This document shows, in pieces, positions 1 through 6,815 of a stretch of DNA of 64,000 bases. The translations under genes were made by a program, and so were the position numbers. The DNA lies in the NCBI RefSeq assembly GCF_013393905.1, contig NZ_CP040272.1, positions 1,550,001-1,614,000 on the forward strand, read 5' to 3'. The stretch is from Nostoc sp. C052 (lineage in GTDB: Bacteria > Cyanobacteriota > Cyanobacteriia > Cyanobacteriales > Nostocaceae). Numbering within the stretch: the stretch's first letter is position 1; each line of letters starts with the position of its first letter. The notes below the pieces were generated by a model. It was not told where the DNA came from and made no database searches. It saw only the letters and a list, made by a program, of their open reading frames with translations.

Positions 1-468
1 AAAGGAACCAAGCCGTTCTACCATTGTGTTGACAATATTAGCAGTTTGGAGAAACTCACCTTGCAGGGGTCTGCCATCGATTTCTGTAGCGATCGTTTGG
101 GATAAATCACCATTAGCTACCGACCGAATTACACGGGTAGTTTCAGCTGTTGGTTGAACTAAATCTGTAATTAGAGTATTGACAGAAGTCACACAATCTG
201 ACCAAGAACCCCGAACATCTCCGAGAGAGGCGCGATCGGCAATTTTGCCTTCTTTGCCGACAACGTTACCAATCCGTTGTAGTTCCGCCGCCATCCGTTC
301 ATTTTGATCGATAATATCATTGAGCGTATCAGCAATTTTCCCCGCCACACCAGTATGGTCTATGGGCATCCGAGTCGAAAAGTCACCGTTTTTAACAGCA
401 TTCAGCGTTCTTAGTAGCTGATTTAAATCTAAATTGTCGCTGTCTCTAGTTAACTGTTCGGTTGCCAT
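1..468 (-). CDS. Multi-HAMP sensor protein, N-terminal part (partial)
   Basis: The minus-strand reading frame starts at an ATG (468) and stays open for 156 codons to the left edge, so only the N-terminus is seen. The protein begins MATEQLTRDSDN and contains HAMP-like units, with the typical NGDFSTRM (about residue 27) and NGDLSQTI (about residue 118) motifs separated by an amphipathic stretch. No membrane segment is visible in this part. Arrays of HAMP units like this are known from long cytoplasmic hybrid histidine kinases of filamentous cyanobacteria; that the missing part holds GAF, kinase and receiver domains is inference. It could also be a methyl-accepting-type protein. Confidence 0.75.
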   Translation of the reverse strand, partial: MATEQLTRDSDNLDLNQLLRTLNAVKNGDFSTRMPIDHTGVAGKIADTLNDIIDQNERMAAELQRIGNVVGKEGKIADRASLGDVRGSWSDCVTSVNTLITDLVQPTAETTRVIRSVANGDLSQTIATEIDGRPLQGEFLQTANIVNTMVERLGSF

Positions 469-673
469 AGCCTTATCCTTAATCTTGAATCTTGAACAAT
501 CTTTTGTATTTTTTGTATCCCGTACCTAGTTAGAGAACTGTTAGGTAATGGTTATCAAAATAGAGAGTAGAAAATAAAAAGTAAATCAAACTAATTTTTA
601 TGGGTGCGAGTGTAAGCAGTTGATAAAGACTGCAAACTAAATGGTATTGCCGTCGTATCTGATATACCACTTA

Positions 674-796
674 GGGAACTCCAAAAAATAAATTATCCAA
701 TATTGTGGGGTGGGCAACATGAGCGCCCAGTCTGTATGGCGGGCGAGACGCCCACCCCACAAGAGTTAATTGAAGATTTTTTTATTTGGAAGTCCC
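674..796. mobile_element. 123-bp MITE, family A, copy 1
   Basis: The element starts GGGAACTCCAAAAAATAAAT and ends ATTTGGAAGTCCC, so its ends are imperfect inverted repeats. An inner GTGGGGTGGGC / GCCCACCCCAC pair makes a second stem. It is flanked by TTA on both sides (671-673 and 797-799), a 3-bp target duplication. Copies of exactly the same length lie at 3327-3449 and 31902-32024. It has no coding capacity. The rest of the 469-987 spacer shows no gene. Confidence 0.85.
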
Positions 797-987
797 TTAG
801 CTAATAATAGCTAGTTGGACTCTGTTATGCAGCATCAACTGTGGGCGATGCCTACCTGGGCGAATACAGCATCGCACAGGAAAACACAAGATGACAATTA
901 ACATTACGTTTTATGATTTTTGGAATTTGAGGAAAGTAGCAAATCAACAAATTTTAACTGATAACTGAAGTTTTGCTAAAGTCAGAA

Positions 988-1116
988 ATAAGCTGTTGCG
1001 CCTACAAATTGCATCACAAGCATGATTAGGCAAAACCTGTAAATCTTTTCCCTTGATCCCAGCAAGAACTGCTCCCGTGCCACCTCAATGTGCAAACTAT
1101 AATCACAACAGCTTAT
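988..1116. mobile_element. Small MITE, family B, copy 1
   Basis: The element starts ATAAGCTGTTG and ends CAACAGCTTAT (perfect 11-bp terminal inverted repeats). The ~127 bp sequence recurs in the same orientation at 1487-1612 with only a few mismatches. It supplies the last codons and stop of the truncated vapC-like gene, so it inserted into that gene. Confidence 0.8.
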
Positions 1117-1285
1117 CCGGCAACTCCAAGGATTGGCAAATGGTTAGAGAGTACTCAGCCCTTTCAACCTCAACCAACTGACTCAAACCTACTTCAGTTT
1201 CATTGAGTAGTAATTGTTCAACTGCATCGCTTAAAGCTTCTCTCCAATACAAAGGAGCGATAACGCTTGTATCTAAATAAATCAA
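1103..1285 (-). pseudogene. Truncated VapC-like PIN-domain toxin
   Basis: The 60-residue frame begins MIYLDTSVIAPLYWRE, the start of a PIN-domain RNase with its first metal-binding Asp (D5). Family members are about 130-140 residues and have three more acidic catalytic residues; these are missing here. The sequence departs from the family after about residue 41, and the stop codon lies inside the MITE that follows. The start overlaps the antitoxin stop by 4 bp (ATGA), the usual antitoxin-toxin coupling. It is very likely inactive. Confidence 0.75.
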
Positions 1286-1642
1286 TGACGTTCCTCTGTA
1301 CGTGCATTTATGACAGTTGCACTCAATGATTCACCCTTAATCGTAAGAGAATCACGAAATTGTTTTATACTTGCTAATCGTTCTTTCTTTTGTAGCGGAG
1401 GAACTAAACGAGCTACAGCCTTATCTTGCTCTAGCAAAATTACTTCTTCTCCCCTAGCTACTCGTTCTAAGAGAGATTTAAAATTTATAAGCTGTTGCGC
1501 CTGCAAATTGCATCACAAGCATGATTAGGCAAAACCTGTAAATCTTCTCCCTTGCTCCCAGCAAGAACTGCTCCCCTGCCGCCTCAATGTGCAAACTATA
1601 ATCACAACAGCTAGCTGCTTGTTCAACGCTAATTCTCAACAC
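1282..1642 (-). pseudogene. Phd/VapB-type antitoxin interrupted by a MITE
   Basis: The C-terminal part (1282 to about 1486) encodes an intact Phd/YefM-like stretch with FKSLLERVARGEE and VILLEQDKAVARLV. On the other side of MITE copy 2 the minus strand reads VLRISVEQAA (1642-1613), the usual N-terminus of such antitoxins. The MITE at 1487-1612 separates the two halves and shifts the frame, so the native protein cannot be made. A 74-residue product could only start from a TTG (1506) inside the MITE. It lies directly upstream of, and overlaps, the truncated toxin gene. Confidence 0.7.
1487..1612. mobile_element. Small MITE, family B, copy 2
   Basis: Near-identical direct copy of 988-1116. It starts ATAAGCTGTTG and ends CAACAGCT. 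It is inserted between the 5' codons (VLRISVEQAA) and the remaining codons (NFKSLLERVA) of the antitoxin gene. Confidence 0.8.
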
Positions 1643-1702
1643 TTCATTACTCCTCTAGTTAGGCTTAACCAGTCCGCGTGCAGAAAACATAAGATTGGGT
1701 GA

Positions 1703-2107
1703 CTACTGACCAATCTCAGTAGCTTGGTTTACTTGGCATTGACTGCACAACCCAAAAAACTCTAGGGTGTGGTAAAAAACTTTAAACTTATGGCTGGTTT
1801 CTAACTGGTTTTCTAAGTCATGAACGGGGCATTGATGAATCGGAATTGAGATACCACATTGCAAGCAAGTAAGGTGGTGTTTGTCTTGCTGCGCTAGGCT
1901 ATAGAGGGCTTCACCGTTAGCCAAATTCCGCACTTGTACCATGCCTTCAAGTTTCAAGGCATCTAGGGAACGGTAAACTGTTGCTAAACCCATGCTCTGA
2001 TTAGTGTTACGTAGTTCTACGTAAATGTCCTGAGCGGAAATGCCTTTTTTAATGGTTTTCAGTAGGTTGAAAATACGCTCTTGACTGCGGGTGCGTATGG
2101 CTCTCAT
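1703..2107 (-). CDS. zur: Fur-family zinc-uptake-type repressor (Zur/FurB)
   Basis: Cytoplasmic metal-dependent repressor of about 134 residues, the usual Fur size. An N-terminal winged helix (MRAIRTRSQERIF..., with the recognition region GLATVYRSLDAL) is followed by a dimerisation domain with HHLTCLQCG and a C-terminal CSQC, the two Cys pairs that hold structural zinc. The sequence fits cyanobacterial Zur (FurB) better than FurA or PerR, which is recognition from memory rather than a search. I chose the ATG at 2107; a TTG two codons upstream is also open. It is transcribed away from purS with about 145 bp between the start codons. The link to purine genes is positional only; expected targets are zinc import and metallochaperone genes elsewhere. 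Confidence 0.85.
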   Translation of the reverse strand: MRAIRTRSQERIFNLLKTIKKGISAQDIYVELRNTNQSMGLATVYRSLDALKLEGMVQVRNLANGEALYSLAQQDKHHLTCLQCGISIPIHQCPVHDLENQLETSHKFKVFYHTLEFFGLCSQCQVNQATEIGQ

Positions 2108-2251
2108 AGACAATTATTTAAATATGCCACTGTAGTTGAAGCTGTTAGATGGGCTAATCGATCGATTAACTTTAACCGCTTCGTAATCTTATTTTCACTC
2201 AGTTAGAGCATAAAGTTATAGTATAGCGATCGCAGCATTCAGAAAAAGCCC

Positions 2252-2530
2252 GTGCAAACCAAGTATCTAGCCAAAATTTTCGTGACCCTTCGTCCTTCAG
2301 TTTTAGACCCCGCTGGTGTCGCTGTACAATCTGGTCTTAAGCAACTGGGATACGAGAACGTTGACCAGGTGCGGATTGGCAAGTACATTGAACTCACCAT
2401 CACCTCTACTGATGAAAAGAAAGCGCGTCAAGACCTCGATAACATTTGCGACCAAATGCTATCAAATCCTGTAATTGAAAATTACCGCTTTGAATTAATT
2501 GAGGTCGAAACACAAACTGGGGTATTTTAG
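2252..2530 (+). CDS. purS: Phosphoribosylformylglycinamidine synthase subunit PurS
   Basis: The 92-residue protein (MQTKYLAKIFVTLRPSVLDP...) matches the small PurS subunit, which joins PurQ and PurL and passes ammonia during conversion of FGAR to FGAM, step four of purine synthesis. Length and the VTLRPSVLDPAG and VRIGKYIEL segments are typical. The start is a GTG at 2252; no in-frame ATG is available nearby. purQ follows 99 bp downstream on the same strand, so the two form a likely operon; purL is not in the window. Confidence 0.93.
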   Translation: MQTKYLAKIFVTLRPSVLDPAGVAVQSGLKQLGYENVDQVRIGKYIELTITSTDEKKARQDLDNICDQMLSNPVIENYRFELIEVETQTGVF

Positions 2531-2586
2531 GGACTGGCAATTGGGGAGTGGGGATTGAGCATTGCTTCTCCCTCATCCCCACTCCC

Positions 2587-2635
2587 AATGATTAATGACT
2601 AATGACCAATGACTAATGACTAATGACTAATGACT
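2587..2635. repeat. Heptamer tandem repeat (STRR) running into the purQ start
   Basis: About seven copies of AATGACT with single-base variants lie directly before purQ, and the last copies include the purQ start codon and second codon. Such short tandemly repeated heptamers are characteristic of heterocystous cyanobacteria. No Shine-Dalgarno-like purine run is seen within them. Confidence 0.85.
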
Positions 2636-3307
2636 AAATTCGGTGTTGTTGTTTTTCCCGGTTCTAATTGCGATCGCGATGTTGCTTATGTAACTAGAGA
2701 TTTGCTCTCACAACCGACTCGCATGGTTTGGCATCAAGAAACAGACATTACTGATTTGGATGTCGTGATTATCCCTGGTGGCTTTAGTTACGGTGATTAT
2801 TTACGCTGCGGTGCGATCGCGCGTTTTTCACCCGTGATGCAGCAGGTTGTGGAACACGCCCAAAAAGGTAAGTTTGTCCTCGGTATTTGTAATGGTTTTC
2901 AGGTATTAACTGAAGTCGGACTTTTGCCGGGGGTGTTAACCAGAAATCGGGATTTGCATTTTATTTGCGATCGCGTCCCTTTGAAAGTTGAGCGGACTAA
3001 TCTCTCATGGACACAAGCTTATAGCAGTGGTGAAGTGATCACTTTGCCCATAGCCCACGGAGAGGGGCGATTCTACGCTGATGCAGCCACTCTCGCAGAA
3101 ATTGAAGATAACGGGCAAGTCTTGTTTCGCTATGAAGGCGAAAATCCCAACGGTTCACTGAACAACATCGCTGGGATTTGCGATCGTCGGGGCAATGTGT
3201 TGGGGATGATGCCGCATCCAGAAAGGGCATCAGACGCAATGCTAGGGGGTAGTGATGGTTTGAGGTTGTTTCAAGGCTTACTAGAGAAGGTAGCAGCATT
3301 AGCGTAG
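2630..3307 (+). CDS. purQ: Phosphoribosylformylglycinamidine synthase glutaminase subunit PurQ
   Basis: Class I glutamine amidotransferase, 225 residues, which releases ammonia from glutamine for PurL. It starts KFGVVVFPGSNCDRD, has the nucleophile elbow LGICNGFQ (Cys87) and the MPHPERA motif with catalytic His and Glu near residue 200, and the PGGFSYGDYLRCGA segment typical of PurQ. It ends at a TAG at 3305-3307 and lies downstream of purS in the same orientation. The start ATG at 2630 sits inside heptamer repeats, so translation may depend on coupling or a weak site. Confidence 0.95.
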   Translation: MTKFGVVVFPGSNCDRDVAYVTRDLLSQPTRMVWHQETDITDLDVVIIPGGFSYGDYLRCGAIARFSPVMQQVVEHAQKGKFVLGICNGFQVLTEVGLLPGVLTRNRDLHFICDRVPLKVERTNLSWTQAYSSGEVITLPIAHGEGRFYADAATLAEIEDNGQVLFRYEGENPNGSLNNIAGICDRRGNVLGMMPHPERASDAMLGGSDGLRLFQGLLEKVAALA

Positions 3308-3326
3308 AGGAAATATCAGGCAACAA

Positions 3327-3449
3327 GGGACTTCCAAATAAAAAAATATTCAATTAAGTCTTGTGGGGTGGGCGACACGATAGCCCAGGCTATATGGCGC
3401 TCATGTTGCCCACCCCACAATATTGGATAATTTATTTCTTGGAGTTCCC
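3327..3449. mobile_element. 123-bp MITE, family A, copy 2
   Basis: Same element as 674-796 in the opposite orientation: it starts GGGACTTCCAAATAAAAAAA and ends TTATTTCTTGGAGTTCCC. It lies 19 bp after the purQ stop. The flanks are CAA and TAA, so the target duplication is imperfect. Its long stem could also act as the purQ terminator (inference). Confidence 0.85.
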
Positions 3450-3513
3450 TAAATTGGGTTAAAGAGCGATCGCTGTCTGAAAGATAGATGAACATTCTTC
3501 TACAGACGGCGAT

Positions 3514-6500
3514 TTAGGGACTTCCCAATTGATCTCGAAGTTCTGCCCATTTAATGCCTGCGAGGCTGGGTAAAACAACATGAGCGGCTCCAACTCGTTC
3601 AACGGGGCCAAGTCCTACAGCCCATATACCAGCAGCTAGGGCTGCATCAATACCGGCTGCGGCATCTTCTACAACGACAGATTGCTCTGGTTTAATTCCT
3701 AGTTGCTTGGCTGCGTACAGAAATAAGTCTGGTGCTGGCTTTGGTTCCTGTACACTATAACCGTCAGCGATCGCATCTACTTTGTCCACAATGCCTAATC
3801 GTTCTAGCACTGTCCGGGCATTTTTGCTGGCTGAACCAATACCAATTTTAATCCCAGCTTGCCGCAGTTCATCCAAAAGAGCGATCGCACCTGGTAGCAA
3901 ATCCTTGGGTGTCATATTTTGGATTAATTCTACATAATAGCGATTTTTACGCTCCATCATCTCCTGGATTTGGGCTTCCGAATACGGTCTATCGCCAATA
4001 ATCAGCATCAGGGAAGCGCGACGGGATACACCCCGCAGGGCTTCGTTAGCTTCCCGATTAAACGGTATACCCTCTTCATCTGCTAGCTTTTTCCAAGCTA
4101 AGTAGTGAATTTCTGCTGTATCTGTTAGCACACCATCTAAATCGAAGATGAATCCTTGAATATTGGGTATTGGGGGGGATGAAAAGGCAAGGGAGCGGGG
4201 TGCAGGGTGCAAGGGGGATGAAGAAAAATCTCCTCTTTCTCCTTTTTTCCCAATTTCCTCTTCTCCCTGCCCCCTGCTCCCTACCCCCTGCTCCCTGCCT
4301 CCTGCTTCCCCTTGTCCCCCAGTCCCCAATCCCTTCAAATCAAACTCGTGCCATTTCCCTTGCCAGTGCAGTTTAAACTTCAGGCGCGTCCAGCCTGGGG
4401 GGAGGTGAGGATTGGCTACGGGGCCATTTTCGGTGAGTTGGATGCCGCCGAATCCAAAAATTACAGCTTGCCAAATACCACCAGCACTAGCGCCGTGAAT
4501 TCCATCTCTGGTGTTACCTCGGTTGTCTTCAAGATCAACCATTAATGCTCGCATAAACTGTTCGTAAGCTTCGGTTGATTTGCCCAAGTCGGAAGCTAAG
4601 ATCGCCTGAACTGATGGGCCAAGAGAGGAACCATAGGTAATATCAGTGCGGGGTGCGTAGTATTCCCAGTTTGTCTGCAATGCTTTTTCGTTATAGGGAA
4701 AATCTGCTGATTCCCGCATTAAATATAGGAGCATTAATATATCTGGCTGTTTGATTACTTGATATTTATTGATTTGATCGACACCTAAAATAGCCTGCAT
4801 GGAGCGATCGCGTGGTTCATAATCTGCTAAGTTGATATCTTCGGATTGAAAAAATCCCTCGAATTGCTCAATTAGTTCTGTTGATGGGTCATAGAGAAAC
4901 AAAATTTTAGCGATGATGTCTTGCCAGTGCGATGTCTCTTGGGAGGTGAGTTGCAGTTTCGCCTCTAGTTCAGTCGCTCGTTCGGGGAATTTGTGAACTA
5001 ACCAATCATAGACTGCGATCGCTTTCTCTAGATGCCATTGCGCCATACGGTTTGTAAAGGCGTTATTGTGGACTAATTCATGATATTCATCCGCTCCAAT
5101 CACTCCCCGAATTTCATACTTTTCACGCTCAGGATTGAATTCTACCCGGCTACTCCAAAAGATTGCGGCATCCAAGATTACCTCTGCACCGTACTTTTGC
5201 ATCCACTCATCATCAGCAGTAGCTTGCCAGTAATTCCAAATCGCGTAGGGGATATCTGCATTAATATGAATTTCGCGATCGCGGCACCAAATTCGCACAT
5301 CTTCACCGTAAAAATCACTGCCGATAGCCCAACGGGGTGTAACTTCATCCCCAGTTTCAGCACTTTCCCAGGCAAACATTGCCCCTTTATAGCCGTAATG
5401 AATTGCTTTGCGTCTAGCTCCGGCTAAGGTGTGCCAACGGTAACTGAGTAAGTTCCGGGCGATCGCTGGCTGGGTAAACAGAAACAAGGGATGCATAAAA
5501 ATTTCTGTATCCCAAAAGATATGACCACGATAGCCAAACCCAGAAAGGGTTTTAGCGGGAATGCTCACTCTATCATCATTCCAGGGAGCAGCAATCAGCA
5601 ATTGAAACAGATTGTAGCGAACTGCAAAAGTAGCTGTGCTATCTCCCTCAATCAGGATGTCACTTTGCTGCCAAACCTCATTCCATGCTTGCTCATTGGC
5701 TTTTAGTAATGTTGTGTAATCTGACAGGTGCGCGAGTTTTTCTTGAGCGGCTTTGACTGGTGTTTCTATCTCCCGTGAGGTAAAAACTGTCACGATTTTT
5801 TCCACCGTTACAGTCTGCTGTGCTTTCGCAACGAAAGATGTGCTTAAGGTGGGATAACCAGGTGCAGTATTGACTTGCAAAGATGCTTCACTACCTAATA
5901 TTTTCACCTTAGCTGCCATACCGAGTTCAATTCGGGAGCTGCGGGTGCGGCGTTGCAACCAGATTCCTTGGTCGATTTTGCCCTGATCTAATCCTTCCCA
6001 GTGATTAAAACCTTGATTTTCGGGATAGCCATTGATACTAGCTTGAACTTCAATTAACCCCTCAAAATCTACTGGCGTTAAATGGCAGCGTAACGCCAAC
6101 ACGTGCGGATCTGCCAGACTAGCAAAGCGTTCAAAGCTGATATCTATAGTATTCCCACTGGGAGAGCGCCAACGTAAAGCACGGATAAGTTGTCCTTGGC
6201 GTAAATCAAGCTGTCGCTCATAGTGTAATATTTCACCTTGATCGAGACGGAAGCGATCGCCATTCACAATTACTATCAAGGGTAGCCAGTCAGGGCAATT
6301 TACCAGCTCAGTGTATACTACTGGCACATCATCGTAGACACCGTTTATAAAAGTAGCTGGCGATGCATGAGGATAACCCTCTTCAAAACTGCCTCTTGTT
6401 CCCAGATATCCATTGCCGATTGTAAAGACAGTTTCTTTGGACTGTAATTGCTCAGGATCAAACTGGGTTTCGATTAATATCCAATCTGTGTAAGTAAATT

Positions 6501-6528
6501 GGGGCATGGGACATTGGGCATTGGACAT
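3514..6528 (-). CDS. GH65 glycoside phosphorylase fused to beta-phosphoglucomutase
   Basis: Bifunctional protein of 1004 residues. Residues 1 to about 725 form a family 65 phosphorylase of the maltose/trehalose/kojibiose type: an N-terminal beta-sandwich, then an alpha-barrel with GVIGADEYHE, whose Glu481 is the likely general acid. Residues about 785-1004 form a HAD-family beta-phosphoglucomutase with FDLDGVLTDT (nucleophile Asp796, acid/base Asp798), GSASKNA and VVEDAAAG. Together they would split an alpha-linked disaccharide with phosphate and convert the released beta-glucose 1-phosphate to glucose 6-phosphate. The two are joined by a Gly/Glu/Ser/Pro-rich linker written in the same G-rich filler found between genes here. 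The ATG at 6507 (MPQFTYTDW) may be the true start. Exact substrate unknown. Confidence 0.88.
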   Translation of the reverse strand: MSNAQCPMPQFTYTDWILIETQFDPEQLQSKETVFTIGNGYLGTRGSFEEGYPHASPATFINGVYDDVPVVYTELVNCPDWLPLIVIVNGDRFRLDQGEILHYERQLDLRQGQLIRALRWRSPSGNTIDISFERFASLADPHVLALRCHLTPVDFEGLIEVQASINGYPENQGFNHWEGLDQGKIDQGIWLQRRTRSSRIELGMAAKVKILGSEASLQVNTAPGYPTLSTSFVAKAQQTVTVEKIVTVFTSREIETPVKAAQEKLAHLSDYTTLLKANEQAWNEVWQQSDILIEGDSTATFAVRYNLFQLLIAAPWNDDRVSIPAKTLSGFGYRGHIFWDTEIFMHPLFLFTQPAIARNLLSYRWHTLAGARRKAIHYGYKGAMFAWESAETGDEVTPRWAIGSDFYGEDVRIWCRDREIHINADIPYAIWNYWQATADDEWMQKYGAEVILDAAIFWSSRVEFNPEREKYEIRGVIGADEYHELVHNNAFTNRMAQWHLEKAIAVYDWLVHKFPERATELEAKLQLTSQETSHWQDIIAKILFLYDPSTELIEQFEGFFQSEDINLADYEPRDRSMQAILGVDQINKYQVIKQPDILMLLYLMRESADFPYNEKALQTNWEYYAPRTDITYGSSLGPSVQAILASDLGKSTEAYEQFMRALMVDLEDNRGNTRDGIHGASAGGIWQAVIFGFGGIQLTENGPVANPHLPPGWTRLKFKLHWQGKWHEFDLKGLGTGGQGEAGGREQGVGSRGQGEEEIGKKGERGDFSSSPLHPAPRSLAFSSPPIPNIQGFIFDLDGVLTDTAEIHYLAWKKLADEEGIPFNREANEALRGVSRRASLMLIIGDRPYSEAQIQEMMERKNRYYVELIQNMTPKDLLPGAIALLDELRQAGIKIGIGSASKNARTVLERLGIVDKVDAIADGYSVQEPKPAPDLFLYAAKQLGIKPEQSVVVEDAAAGIDAALAAGIWAVGLGPVERVGAAHVVLPSLAGIKWAELRDQLGSP

Positions 6529-6593
6529 GGGAATTAGGGATTGAGGATTTTAAGGTAGATGAATAAGTCTTTTAACTCCGTTAATGAGTCTTT

Positions 6594-6782
6594 GAGGTAG
6601 ATGAACGGAGTTCTGAGGTAGATGAACGGAGTTCTAAGATAGATGAACGGAGTTCTGAGATAGATGAACGGAGTTCTGAGATAGATGAACGGAGTTCTGA
6701 GATAGATGAACGGAGTTCTGAGATAGATGAACGGAGTTCTGAGATAGATGAACGGAGTTCTGAGATAGATGAACGGAGTTCT
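6594..6782. repeat. Nine tandem 21-bp repeats
   Basis: Exactly nine units of 21 bp, consensus GAGATAGATGAACGGAGTTCT; the last six are identical and the first ones differ by a base or two. Each unit contains GAAC-GGA-GTTC, a small inverted repeat. The block lies between the sucrose synthase stop and the start of the GH65 fusion gene on the same strand, so it would be in the leader or promoter region of the latter. An older partial unit precedes it near 6554-6590. Confidence 0.95.
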
Positions 6783-6815
6783 AATTTTCCCCTGCCCCCT
6801 GCTCCTCTGCCTCCC

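Noticed and set aside
1310..1528. 72-codon plus-strand open frame over the antitoxin gene
   Set aside because: It is the complement of the better-supported Phd-type antitoxin frame, and its composition (Cys/Ser-rich) looks accidental.
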